Of a stretch of 64,000 nt of DNA, positions 16,731 to 24,233 are shown piece after piece; position 1 is the stretch's first letter, and every line of letters begins with the position of its first letter. A program made the position numbers and the translations under genes. A model generated the notes under the pieces. It was not told the DNA's origin. It ran no database searches and worked only from the letters and a program-made list of their open reading frames with translations. The stretch covers positions 1 through 64,000 of the forward strand of contig JANWIP010000031.1 of NCBI GenBank assembly GCA_025449845.1, written 5' to 3'. The DNA comes from Solirubrobacteraceae bacterium (GTDB lineage Bacteria; Actinomycetota; Thermoleophilia; Solirubrobacterales; Solirubrobacteraceae).

Positions 16731-16895
16731 CTAGCGGGGGTAGTCGCGCCGCTTGGCGACCGCGACAAATGCCAGCACACACGCGACCGCAAAGAACGGC
16801 AACGATGCGGCAACCGAGCCGATGATGGTGACCACCATGGCGAGCAAGATGCAGGCTGCGGCCGCGCGTTGATAGGGATTCTGAGTGATCCGCAT
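16731..16895 (-). CDS. Small two-helix membrane protein (54 residues)
   Basis: ATG-initiated frame reading MRITQNPYQRAAAACILLAM and on through VVTIIGSVAASLPFFAVACV to a basic end (AKRRDYPR). Two hydrophobic stretches with positive residues at both ends make it a convincing small membrane protein. GATAAT lies 13 nt upstream of the ATG, so the transcript may start almost at the start codon. It is convergent to tatC. I know no named family. Confidence 0.6.
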   Translation of the reverse strand: MRITQNPYQRAAAACILLAMVVTIIGSVAASLPFFAVACVLAFVAVAKRRDYPR

Positions 16896-17245
16896 GCTGT
16901 GGGCATTATCGGCACGGGTAACGATGGCTTGAGCTCCTTTGGCTGATCATGGGAGAGGCTCGACTATCGCAAGGGTGGGACCAGCACGGATGGCGCTGAC
17001 GGGAGGGCTACCGTATGCGGTCGGGAGTGCCAGCACGATATTGCGGGCTACCGTCATCTAGCTCGCGTTGTCGGAAACACCAGCGCGGTAGAGTCGATGG
17101 CAGTCGAGGTGTTTAGCTGCGAGCGGTTCGCCACGAAAACCAGCAGCGCTGCGTGGCCTCCAGCCCTCCGGTGGAAACCTGTCAGGCTGCGGAAGGTCTA
17201 TTTCGATATGCCCCGCAATGGCGACCACGGGAGGCGACTAAGCAG
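16896..17245. other. Intergenic stretch, no gene seen
   Basis: About 350 nt between the small membrane gene and the SpoIIAA-like gene. An open frame continues upstream of 17246 but shows no family-like residues, so it is treated as leader sequence. No RNA gene or strong hairpin was recognised; promoters for both flanking genes should lie here. Confidence 0.4.
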
Positions 17246-17617
17246 ATGTTGCGAAGAATGACGGACATACCGGCTGGGACGATCGGCTTTGAGGCGGTCG
17301 GGGAGGTCGAGGATGACGATTGGGAGGAGATCGTCGAGCCTGTGCTACGCCAGGAGATCGCCGCCGGGCGCAACGTGCGGCTGCTCTACCTGATCGGTAC
17401 CGGAGCTCGAGAGGTCGAGGGCGACGCGATGCGCGCTGACGCTGAGTTCCGTATGCGCCATGCGACCTCCTACGAGCGCGTGGCCGTAGTCAGCGACGAG
17501 GACTGGATGCGCCCTGCGCTGCGCGCCCTTTCGTTCCTACTTCCTGGCAAGGCCCGCGGCTTTAGGGTCCACGACCTGGCGGAGGCGAAGGCTTGGCTTG
17601 CCGAGGACGGAGACTAG
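17246..17617 (+). CDS. SpoIIAA-like (STAS-fold) protein
   Basis: About 123 residues from the ATG at 17246 (an ATG at 17258 is also possible). The body (IGFEAVGEVEDDDWEEIVEPVL, about residues 14-35, LLYLIGTGAREVEGDAM, then RVAVVSDEDWMRPALRAL) matches the SpoIIAA-like family, a CRAL-TRIO/STAS-type fold usually found as small stand-alone proteins of unknown role. The open frame extends upstream to 17153 without conserved residues. It is monocistronic. Confidence 0.8.
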   Translation: MLRRMTDIPAGTIGFEAVGEVEDDDWEEIVEPVLRQEIAAGRNVRLLYLIGTGAREVEGDAMRADAEFRMRHATSYERVAVVSDEDWMRPALRALSFLLPGKARGFRVHDLAEAKAWLAEDGD

Positions 17618-17725
17618 CGAGCAGGCGCACCTTTCCGTGGGGGAATGGCGGACGCGGTGACCATGAGCAGAAGCAGGTCATTCATGTCGCGCAAGAAGAA
17701 GAGTCATCAGCCAGAGCGGGACCGA

Positions 17726-17769
17726 CCCTGTCGCGCATCTCGCAGAGTTCGACGAGCTGCGCGACAGGG
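17726..17769. repeat. Long hairpin between SpoIIAA-like and SHOCT genes
   Basis: CCCTGTCGCGCA (17726-17737) and TGCGCGACAGGG (17758-17769) form a perfect 12-bp stem; the 20-nt loop itself has CTCG/CGAG. There is no T-run. The sequence lies between convergent genes and may terminate either. Confidence 0.5.
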
Positions 17770-17839
17770 CATCCTCTTGAGAGGAGTCCGTTCCCAAGAA
17801 GACGACGTTGAGGAAGACGACGTCGGCCGTTGATCCTCG

Positions 17840-18235
17840 CTAGCCCGCGAGAGCCTTCTGCTTGATCTGATCGAACTCGGCCTGATTGATCGTGCCCTGG
17901 TCTAGGAGCGCCTTCGCGTTGGCGATCTGAGCGGTCGGGTCGCCTGTGCTTGCTACGGACTTCACGTACTGGTCCATCTGCGACTTGGCTGCCTGCTGCT
18001 GACTGATCGCCCGTTCGGTCATCCCCTTGTGCTCTGCGATGAGGTAGGCGAAAACGCCCAGGTAGGGGAGGACAATGACGAAGATGATCCACCCTGTCTT
18101 ACCCCAACCCGATATGTCGTCGCGGCGAAACAGGTCCGCGAACACTGTGAATAGGATCCAGATCCAAATGAAGAATGCGAAGAAGATCAGCATCGTCCAG
18201 AACACTTCGAGGAATGGATAGGCAGTTGCGATCAT
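17840..18235 (-). CDS. SHOCT-domain membrane protein with PLD-nuclease-N-like helices
   Basis: 131 residues. Two N-terminal membrane helices (FLEVFWTMLIFFAFFIWIWI; WIIFVIVLPYLGVFAYLIAEH) resemble the phospholipase D N-terminal membrane domain common in actinobacterial stress proteins. The C-terminal 30 residues are a SHOCT motif (QIANAKALLDQGTINQAEF, then DQIKQKALAG). A short linker connects them. The role is unknown; such proteins usually modulate membrane or oligomer behaviour. Confidence 0.85.
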   Translation of the reverse strand: MIATAYPFLEVFWTMLIFFAFFIWIWILFTVFADLFRRDDISGWGKTGWIIFVIVLPYLGVFAYLIAEHKGMTERAISQQQAAKSQMDQYVKSVASTGDPTAQIANAKALLDQGTINQAEFDQIKQKALAG

Positions 18236-18444
18236 TGCGTGGCTCCTTTAGGGGTCTGCATTCGTGATGGCGCTTCAATTGTGCGGGCACTCAGGATGAC
18301 GCGAGATGCGAGTTGGATGCCGCCCGGCCGGCGGGTGGGTGCGCGAAGCATATCCGCGGCCGATCCGGCCTGCATGACGACGAGCCGCTCGAGCTGGCGT
18401 CAGGCCATGACACGCCGCAACTTGACCACAACGAAGGGAGACCG

Positions 18445-18663
18445 ATGGACATCTTTGAGATCAAGCAGAAGGAGAGCGTCAGTAGGGAGGAGGTCGCGGA
18501 GCGCCTGCGGCTCCTCGCGGACATGCTCGCGCGACACAATGATCTGGAGTTCGACCGCGACGGCATGCATTTCACGGTCCACGTCCCTGATCAGCTGCAG
18601 CTCAAGGTCGAGCTCGAGGTGGAGAGCGACAAGCGTGAGCTCGAGATCGAGCTGAAGTGGTGA
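18445..18663 (+). CDS. Amphi-Trp domain protein
   Basis: 72-residue protein with the amphi-Trp pattern: KESVSREEVAERLRLLADM, an acidic middle, VHVPDQLQLKVELEVE and the terminal ELEIELKW with conserved Trp. The ATG at 18445 has GAAGGGAG upstream; the frame is open further upstream but without family residues. The function of this small domain family is not established. Confidence 0.85.
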   Translation: MDIFEIKQKESVSREEVAERLRLLADMLARHNDLEFDRDGMHFTVHVPDQLQLKVELEVESDKRELEIELKW

Positions 18664-18751
18664 TTACGGTCCCGATCGCCATCGTGGACTGAAAAACATA
18701 ATGGGAGCGGGGCGCAGCGGGCGATCTGCGGTGAGTCGCCGCACAACACGC

Positions 18752-19369
18752 TCACTTTTCTACGCTCTCACCACGCGCCGGGGCTGTTGCCAGCGACGGC
18801 GGCGCCTTGTGGCGCGTGAACACGCCACGGCGAATGGGCGCATGCACGCGCCACGGCCAATGCGCGGCCAGCAGGCCCGATCCGATCCCGATCCCCATGC
18901 CGGCCGCGACGTCACTTGGGTAGTGGACGCCGGTATGCACGCGCGAGTACGCGACAGCGCCTGCCAAGGGCAATAGCGCCGGCACCATTACAGGCAGCTC
19001 GGTGCCGGCGGCGGTGGCGAACGCGAATGCTGCGGCAGTATGACCAGACGGAAACGACGTCGATCGCGGCATGCGGATGAGCGTCGGACGCGACGGCGAG
19101 AAGGGGCGCCGCCTGCGCACAAGCAGCTTTGCCGGGCCGTTGGCAACCGCCGCCGCGATCGCGATCGCGATGAGGCCGCGTCCGGCCGCCCTGCGCCCTC
19201 CTCGCCCCCCGAACAGCGCGAGCGCGCCCGCAAGCAGCAGCCACAGGCGCGAGTAGTTCGCCGCCCGCGTGATGGCGACGAGCGTGCGATCCAGTGCGGA
19301 TGAGCGAGTCCGAAACGAATGCCTCATCAGCCGTCGGTCCAGGATCTCCACGCGACGCCACATCGTCAC
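18752..19369 (-). CDS. PAP2-family lipid phosphatase (second copy)
   Basis: 205-residue membrane phosphatase. The three PAP2 motifs are present: KLLVRRRRP, PSGHT and SRVHTGVHYPSD, with helices between them. It likely removes phosphate from lipid phosphates such as phosphatidic acid or undecaprenyl pyrophosphate. Its start overlaps the upstream PAP2 gene by 4 nt (ATGA), so it is third in a DAGK-PAP2-PAP2 operon. The basic C-terminal tail is poorly conserved in character. Confidence 0.9.
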   Translation of the reverse strand: MTMWRRVEILDRRLMRHSFRTRSSALDRTLVAITRAANYSRLWLLLAGALALFGGRGGRRAAGRGLIAIAIAAAVANGPAKLLVRRRRPFSPSRPTLIRMPRSTSFPSGHTAAAFAFATAAGTELPVMVPALLPLAGAVAYSRVHTGVHYPSDVAAGMGIGIGSGLLAAHWPWRVHAPIRRGVFTRHKAPPSLATAPARGESVEK

Positions 19370-19986
19370 TGAACCTTAGGCTCCCGCAGGCAGCGCGACA
19401 CGTAGGCGGCCCAACCGGTGCCGAGCAGCATGCCGGCGATCACGTCGCTCAGATAGTGGACGCCAAGGTAAATGCGAGACGCGGCCACGGCGAGGACGAT
19501 CAGGAGCGCGAGCCCCGCGGCCACACGAGTTGTCCTCGGCGACCTGCCCGCCGCTGGCAACACCAACACCAGCGAGAACCAGAACGCGCTCGCCTGCGTC
19601 GCATGCCCCGAGGGAAAGCTCGAGCCCGCAACCGCCTGCAGGTGCTCGACGGGCGGACGCGGCCGGGACACGAGCTGCTTGACCAAGTCCGATATCAGCA
19701 TCGCGCCGCCGAGGCTGAGCGCGACCGCCAGCGCCTCTCGGCGCAGCCCCGCCCGGATGAGCGCCAGGCAGGCGATCAGGGCGAGTGGGACCAACAGAAA
19801 TGCGCTCCCCGCCCAAGTGACCACTTTCGTCACTTCGGTGAGGGCCGCCGTGCGCTGAGCGGCCACTTCGCGCACTGCGTTCAGGTCTGCGGACCCAACA
19901 ACTGAGGTCCATAGCTCCCCGACACCCCAACCGAGGAGCACGAAGACGGCCAGGCCGAGCATGAGCCGCGTGGCCGGGTGGCTCAC
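19366..19986 (-). CDS. PAP2-family lipid phosphatase (first copy)
   Basis: 206-residue polytopic membrane protein with KQLVSRPRPP (motif 1), FPSGHATQA (motif 2) and SRIYLGVHYLSDV (motif 3), all catalytic His and Arg residues retained. It is the middle gene of the operon: 4-nt overlaps join it to the lipid kinase upstream and the second PAP2 downstream. It has one more N-terminal helix than its neighbour, so the two are paralogues rather than a recent duplication. Confidence 0.92.
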   Translation of the reverse strand: MSHPATRLMLGLAVFVLLGWGVGELWTSVVGSADLNAVREVAAQRTAALTEVTKVVTWAGSAFLLVPLALIACLALIRAGLRREALAVALSLGGAMLISDLVKQLVSRPRPPVEHLQAVAGSSFPSGHATQASAFWFSLVLVLPAAGRSPRTTRVAAGLALLIVLAVAASRIYLGVHYLSDVIAGMLLGTGWAAYVSRCLREPKVQ

Positions 19987-21446
19987 CGGCCGGCCGCTAC
20001 GCGAAGCAGTGTGCCGAGGTTGTCCGTCGTGAGTGCCACCGTGCGCGCCGCCGGTGACAGGCCTGCGCTGCGTGGCAGCCGCACGCGCAGCGCGCCGGGC
20101 AGTGACACGAAGCGCAACGGCGGGTCGAGCACGAGCGCCTCGCCGTCGAGGCCGATCTCCACAGGGCTTGCCGAGCGGACCTCGAACTCCAGCGCAGACC
20201 AGGACAGCAGACCGGGGTAGCGCCCCGTCTGGCCCACCAGCTCAAGCGCTACGAGCTTGGAGACGTCGGTGCTTCGCACCCGGGCGGCGACGATGCCGAG
20301 CATGCCCGTGTCGATCCGCTCGCGCGTGCCGGCACCGGCCAGGTGCGTGAGCTGATACGGGTTATTCGACACCAGCACGAGCGGAGCATCGTTGCAGTTA
20401 GTCCCGTCGGGGGCGGTGAACTCGAGGTCGATCGCCTCAGCGTCTGGGCCGAGCAGGTCCGGCAGCATGTCTGTCCACGTCCCGAGCTTGGCGTCGCGAT
20501 AGGCCTCGGACTGGACGACCTTTGCGTAGACGCCGAGCGACGCGTTGTTGACGAACACGCGGTCGTTCACGCGCGCAAGGTCGATGCGCCGCTCGACGCC
20601 GTCGGTGAACGCGTCCAGCGCACCCACGACGTCCTCCCGGTCCAGGCCGAGGTCAAGCGCGAAGTGGTTTCGCGTGCCCGCCGGGATGCAGACGTGGGCA
20701 ACGTCGCGTCGTGCGGCGACGGTCGCCACGAGCGCCTGCGACCCGTCACCTCCAGCCATCCCGATGACCTGGGCGCCGCGCGCGATGGCGCTCTCGGCGA
20801 GCTCGAGCAGATCGTCGCCCGGCTCAAGGATGATCGGCTCGATGCCTCGCCGCTGAGCCTCCCGGGCGAGATCGAAGCGCTCGGCCTTGCCGCCGCCCGA
20901 CTTCAGGTTGATGATCAGCGCCGCGGAGCCGGCTGCGCCCACCGGCACGAGCACGGCGGCGGCGCCGCGAACGGCCGCGTCGCCGGTCCGCCCCAATGCG
21001 TAGCGCGCGGCCAGACCGAAGACGGCCAGAAGCAAGAGCAGCGCGACCAGCACAACCACTCCTTGCCAGTTGGTCACCAGTACCACGATCAGACCGATCC
21101 CGCTGAGCGCGGCGAGCGCCACGCCGGCCGCTCGCCAGGGGCCGCGACGGGTCAAGGCGACCCAGATCGCCACGTTCGTGACCAGCACGAGCCCGAGCGC
21201 CAGCGCCGTTACAAGGACATCGCCTGCCAGCGCGACTGCTGCTACGACAGCCATCACAACCGGCGCGAGGAGCGCCACGACCGCAGCGATGCGAGGCCAC
21301 AATGACCGCCGCGCCGCAGGGCCCTCCGGAGACGCGGGGGTCGCCTGCACGATCAGTTCATCTTCCCAGGATCCGGACGTGGTGTCACGCGGCGGACCTG
21401 CCGACGCATCGTCCGCGGAGACGTGTGCGGTTACAATCGCGCGCAC
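19983..21446 (-). CDS. Diacylglycerol-kinase-family protein with N-terminal membrane domain
   Basis: 487 residues. About five hydrophobic helices (residues 50-170) precede a DAGK catalytic domain: LIINLKSGGGKA, GMAGGDGSQALVATVA, CIPAGTRNHFALDLG and VNNASLGVYA, then a C-terminal beta domain (LDGEALVLDPPLRF). A lipid kinase joined to its own membrane anchor and followed by two PAP2 phosphatases suggests a lipid phosphorylation/dephosphorylation cycle. The start used is ATG at 21446; a later in-frame ATG is possible. It is divergent from the 147-residue gene. Confidence 0.88.
   Translation of the reverse strand: MRAIVTAHVSADDASAGPPRDTTSGSWEDELIVQATPASPEGPAARRSLWPRIAAVVALLAPVVMAVVAAVALAGDVLVTALALGLVLVTNVAIWVALTRRGPWRAAGVALAALSGIGLIVVLVTNWQGVVVLVALLLLLAVFGLAARYALGRTGDAAVRGAAAVLVPVGAAGSAALIINLKSGGGKAERFDLAREAQRRGIEPIILEPGDDLLELAESAIARGAQVIGMAGGDGSQALVATVAARRDVAHVCIPAGTRNHFALDLGLDREDVVGALDAFTDGVERRIDLARVNDRVFVNNASLGVYAKVVQSEAYRDAKLGTWTDMLPDLLGPDAEAIDLEFTAPDGTNCNDAPLVLVSNNPYQLTHLAGAGTRERIDTGMLGIVAARVRSTDVSKLVALELVGQTGRYPGLLSWSALEFEVRSASPVEIGLDGEALVLDPPLRFVSLPGALRVRLPRSAGLSPAARTVALTTDNLGTLLRVAAGR
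21432..21437 (+). promoter_or_regulatory. Possible -10 element (TACAAT)
   Basis: TACAAT lies 31 nt before the ATG at 21469, a normal promoter distance. No convincing -35 hexamer is visible, and the site lies inside the first codons of the divergent lipid kinase. Confidence 0.3.
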
Positions 21447-21468
21447 CTACACACCGAGAGTGAGTCGA

Positions 21469-21912
21469 ATGACTACAAAGCAACACTTCACACCTGCTGA
21501 ATGGGAGCAGATCCTCGAGGGACCGCCGAGCGCCGGCATGCTCGTTATGACCGCGCAGCACGGCGGAATGTGGCGTGAGACTGTTTCGATGGCAAAGGCA
21601 TACGCGGAGGCTCGCGAGCAGCACGGTGAAAGCGAGCTACTCGACGAGATCGTTTCCGAGAAGCCCAAGATCGACCACGCGCGGTATCACTCACCTGAAG
21701 AGTTGCAGGAGCACGCTTTGGCGCATCTGCGCGATGCGGTGGCGCTGCTCAAGGACAAAGCCACGCCACAGGAGCTCGAAGACTACAAGCGCTTCGTTGT
21801 CAATCTCGCAGAGAGGGTCGCCGACGCACACCGCGAGAGCGGTGACGCTCAGGGATCGGTCAGCCAGGCGGAGCGAGCTGCGATCGACTCAATCGTGCAA
21901 GCCCTCGCCTAG
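21469..21912 (+). CDS. Conserved small alpha-helical protein, function unknown
   Basis: 147-residue soluble protein, predicted almost all helical: FTPAEWEQILEGPPSAGMLV at the N-terminus, a middle segment LLDEIVSEKPKID, then repeated helices ending VSQAERAAIDSIVQALA. The TPEEW start and the closing 'S..E...I..I..AL' pattern resemble a widespread small bacterial family without a settled function. Its own divergent promoter region faces the lipid operon. It is the last intact core gene before the integrated island. Confidence 0.7.
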   Translation: MTTKQHFTPAEWEQILEGPPSAGMLVMTAQHGGMWRETVSMAKAYAEAREQHGESELLDEIVSEKPKIDHARYHSPEELQEHALAHLRDAVALLKDKATPQELEDYKRFVVNLAERVADAHRESGDAQGSVSQAERAAIDSIVQALA

Positions 21913-22222
21913 GGAGCAGAGTCGCAAGCTCGTACGCGACCGCAAACCCAGCTGGATCGTCCTGCAAGCAGTGCGTCGGGTCGACGAGAATGTCCTCTGA
22001 GGCGATGAACGATCTTGACGAGGCGATCCCCCAGTTCGGAGCTGGCCTGCGCCTGGATCAGATATCGGCGCTCTACGACCTCGTGGGCGGGCTCGTGCTC
22101 GCCGCCCGCGGCCGCCAGACGGCTGATAGTGCTGGTCCCCGTCGTGTCGGCGACGGCTTTATTAGCGCTCAGCTTCGAGGCGCTCAAGCATGGGATCGCC
22201 GACGCGGGGCTGCGCGCTCTGA
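21913..22222. other. Degenerate sequence at the left flank of the island
   Basis: Open frames exist here in several phases but none looks like a protein throughout. The stretch leads into a frameshifted integrase remnant, so it is probably decayed mobile DNA. No further copy of the att core was found to the left, so the outer boundary of the island is unknown. Confidence 0.4.
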
Positions 22223-22415
22223 TTGCTCCGCCGGACGTTCTGCTCGCTCCTGTATGCGCTCGGGGAGGACCCGGCGTGGTCATGGACGAAATGGGGCACG
22301 CCGACCCGGCGCTCGCGCGCAGGATCCACCGCCAGTCGATGCGCCGTGGCGAGGACGAGAAGGCAGTGCTGCGGGCGCTGGCCGAGGGCGATTATCTGGC
22401 AGTGGATGGCAGTAG
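22223..22415 (+). pseudogene. Frameshifted tyrosine integrase C-terminus (remnant 1)
   Basis: One frame gives LRRTFCSLLYALGEDPA, the integrase Arg-II box; after a frame change near 22277 the next frame gives VVMDEMGHADPALARRIHRQSMRR, the GH box and the region of the catalytic Tyr, here His (RIHRQSM where RIYRQSM is typical). The N-terminal and first-Arg regions are missing. It ends about 80 nt left of att copy 1, the same arrangement as the other two remnants. Confidence 0.75.
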
Positions 22416-22495
22416 AGCGGGAATCCAGGACGTGAGCCACGCCGACCATGAGGCTGCCTGACGAAAAATCTGCCTGTTTGCAGGCACATCACAAG

Positions 22496-22539
22496 CGCGC
22501 CCGGCAAGATTCGAACTTACGACCTCTCGCTCCGGAGGC
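22496..22539 (-). repeat. att core copy 1 (tRNA-Arg 3' fragment)
   Basis: 44 nt identical to positions 28603-28646 (3' half of tRNA-Arg, anticodon loop to 3' end) except one substitution (AACTTA for AACTTG). Similarity to copy 3 continues leftward for some 20 nt (TTTGCAGG, CACAAG), which copy 2 lacks. Confidence 0.9.
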
Positions 22540-22642
22540 CATTGCCGCTGGCGCCGAGGATGCCCGGATTGCCAGTGTCCATAAGGGATTTCGGCGGTTG
22601 GCCAGCGACGGCGATACGGCGGGATTGGCGTTGATTTGGCGG

Positions 22643-22675
22643 GTTTGGGCAGCGGAAGGCGACTGCTGCCCAAAC
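22643..22675. repeat. Element-end hairpin 1
   Basis: GTTTGGGCAGC and GCTGCCCAAAC form a perfect 11-bp stem with an 11-nt loop, about 100 nt inside att copy 1. A closely related hairpin lies about 100 nt inside att copy 2. It directly follows the stop of the minus-strand pair and could also be their terminator. Confidence 0.65.
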
Positions 22676-22676
22676 G

Positions 22677-22979
22677 TCACGCGGCGAGTGACTCCTTGGC
22701 GTCCACGGACTCGACTTCGATGGCGTGCGGGTACAGCGCCCCGAGATCGGTGGCGTGCAGAGCGCGGGAGACCGCACCCGTGGCGACCTCGGCCGCTGCG
22801 GCGGCGTCCTCGGCGTTGGTGGCAACCGTGATGCGCGCGGTCGTGCTGTCGTCCCAAGAGATCACCGGCCCAAGGTCTCCGTGGTTGCCCTCAAGCCAGC
22901 CGATCAAACGCTCCCACGAAGCCTCGTCCGCGAGGCGGACGCCGGGGATCTGGACGAAGATGCGGTATTCCATGTTCAC
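22677..22979 (-). CDS. 100-residue protein coupled to a HicA-like gene
   Basis: Unrecognised small acidic protein (about 98-100 residues). It has a beta-rich start (YRIFVQIPGVRLADEASWERLI), a middle strand (TTARITVATNAEDAAAAAE) and a helical end. The GTG at 22979 overlaps the upstream stop (GTGA); the ATG at 22973 is an alternative. Strict coupling to the HicA-like gene suggests a partner or antitoxin, but it lacks an obvious DNA-binding or HicB fold. Confidence 0.6.
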   Translation of the reverse strand: MNMEYRIFVQIPGVRLADEASWERLIGWLEGNHGDLGPVISWDDSTTARITVATNAEDAAAAAEVATGAVSRALHATDLGALYPHAIEVESVDAKESLAA

Positions 22980-23176
22980 TGCTTATACCCCTTCCGCTTG
23001 AGATCGGCAAGCAGGTTGCTCCAAGTTCGTTGCGACGAAGGCGTGCCGGGCATCCGCGCGGCGGCAGTGGAGCCGTCCGGCGGGAAGAGCAGCCAGTACT
23101 CCTTGCGCTTCTCGACACGCCAACCCTTGCGCTCAAGGTCTCGGCGCAGCTTTCTGGCGTCTCCTTGGTAGCTCAC
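22976..23176 (-). CDS. HicA/YcfA-like small protein
   Basis: 66 residues with the dsRBD-like HicA layout: RKLRRDLERKGWRVEKRKEYW, then PPDGSTAAARMPGTP and a closing helix LLADLKRKGYK. HicA toxins cleave mRNA with a His in the first strand turn; here the equivalent position appears to be Tyr (KEYW), so RNase activity is doubtful. It is the first gene of a two-gene minus-strand unit inside element 1, with a 100-residue partner overlapping by 4 nt. Confidence 0.6.
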   Translation of the reverse strand: MSYQGDARKLRRDLERKGWRVEKRKEYWLLFPPDGSTAAARMPGTPSSQRTWSNLLADLKRKGYKQ

Positions 23177-23226
23177 GGGTCCGGAACCTACACAGGCCGA
23201 GATTCGGGCGAACCTCGGCCTGGCGC

Positions 23227-23676
23227 CGCGGATCTTCCCTGCGCTGGCGTGATGTGGACTTAGCGCGCGGAACGATCACCGTGCGGGCCGCCAAGACCGA
23301 TGCCGGAGTGCGAACAGTCAACATCCTCCCGGTCCTCCGCGACGAGTTGGGCGCCTACCGGGCGCGTCTGGACTCGACACCCGACGCACTGGTTTTCGCT
23401 ACTGCCACGGGGCGCCGGCAGGGCGCAACGAACGTCCGCCGCCGGATGCTCGCCAAGGCCGTCGAGCAGGCCAACAAGCAGCTCGCCAAAGATGAAACCG
23501 AGCCGCCGCCTGAGGGCCTGACGCCGCACTCGCTGCGCCGCACTTTCGCATCGCTATTCGCCATCGGCGAGACGCCGCCCTACGTGATGGCGCAGATGGG
23601 GCATACCACGGCGAGCCTCACACTGGCGATCTACGCCCGCCAGATGAACCGCCGCGACGGTGGCCGGGGGGTCTGA
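23227..23676 (+). pseudogene. 5'-truncated tyrosine integrase (remnant 2)
   Basis: The reading frame carries LRWRDVDLARGTITVRAAK, then TPHSLRRTFASLFAIGETP, YVMAQMGHTTASLTLAIYA and a basic end: the HxxR, GH and Tyr boxes of a phage-type tyrosine recombinase. The SAM-like core-binding domain and the first catalytic Arg (normally about 10 residues before LRWRDVD) are absent, so the protein cannot work alone. It ends about 320 nt left of att copy 2. Confidence 0.85.
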
Positions 23677-23800
23677 AGGCCCTTGTGGAGGGCCGTGAAT
23701 GCGTCTCGCCCCCTGTTGCTGTCCCTGTGGAGCAACCGGCGACAAGGATCAGGCCAAGCAGGCCAATCAGCGAGGCCAAGCCCCTCATGCAGGCAGTCAT
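23618..23800 (-). CDS. Possible short lipoprotein (fragment)
   Basis: 60-residue minus-strand frame with a textbook lipoprotein signal: MRGLASLIGLLGLILVAGC, lipobox LVAGC. The remaining 35 residues overlap the 3' end of the integrase remnant and look arbitrary, so this may be the start of a lipoprotein gene cut by the integrase junction. Confidence 0.35.
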   Translation of the reverse strand: MTACMRGLASLIGLLGLILVAGCSTGTATGGETHSRPSTRAFRPPGHRRGGSSGGRRSPV

Positions 23801-23993
23801 GAGAGCCGAACCTCTCCGCGCATGGGATTCACGCGGCTATCTTACGCTTGACGAGAACAGAGGCCGCGAGCGCTTGTGGCGGGCCATGATTGGGCAGCAA
23901 CGGGCAGCAGCGGCGATATTAGCGTCCCCAAGGCCACCATCAAGACCAACGATTGCGAGCGGAAAACCGCTCGATAGCAGGGGATACGCTTTA
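23801..23993. other. Non-coding stretch left of att copy 2
   Basis: No coherent coding sequence or family motif seen between the lipoprotein-like frame and att copy 2. Confidence 0.4.
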
Positions 23994-24037
23994 CGCGCCC
24001 GGCAAGATTCGAACTTGCGACCTCTCGCTCCGGAGGC
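23994..24037 (-). repeat. att core copy 2 (tRNA-Arg 3' fragment)
   Basis: 44 nt identical to 28603-28646 of the tRNA gene. Flanking bases on both sides differ from the other copies, which defines the core limits. Confidence 0.92.
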
Positions 24038-24140
24038 ACCACACGGAGGAAGCGAAAGAGGCGCAGAAATGGCTCTGGCAAGCCAGACTCGCAGGCGGGA
24101 TGGGACGAGTGATGCGCGCGGATACGGGCAGATTCCGGGG

Positions 24141-24176
24141 GGTTTGGGCCACCAGGAGGGCTCAGTGGCCCAAACC
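24141..24176. repeat. Element-end hairpin 2
   Basis: GGTTTGGGCCAC (24141-24152) and GTGGCCCAAACC (24165-24176), a perfect 12-bp stem, 104 nt inside att copy 2 and 58 nt before the SIR2 gene. Related in sequence and spacing to the hairpin inside att copy 1. Confidence 0.65.
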
Positions 24177-24233
24177 CTAAGCCGAGTTGTAGGGTCAAGC
24201 ATCGTCTGAAACGCTCTCTAGCATTCGTCCGCT

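Larger units (their letters stand above)
22496..24037. mobile_element. Integrative element remnant 1 (between att copies 1 and 2)
   Basis: 1.5-kb segment bounded by two 44-nt copies of the 3' half of tRNA-Arg. It contains a HicA-like gene and a partner on the minus strand, a 5'-truncated tyrosine integrase and a possible lipoprotein fragment. The integrase abuts the right att copy, as in remnant 2. It is too small and broken to be autonomous. Confidence 0.75.

Noticed and set aside
16649..16915. 88-codon minus-strand frame
   Set aside because: It is the shadow of the 54-residue membrane protein, which has far better topology and composition.
20343..21305. 320-codon plus-strand frame opposite the lipid kinase
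   Set aside because: Mirror-strand open frame typical of GC-rich genes; the minus-strand DAGK motifs are clear.
22015..22461. 148-codon open frame left of att copy 1
   Set aside because: Only residues after about 90 match an integrase, in a different frame from the preceding box; treated as a frameshifted remnant.
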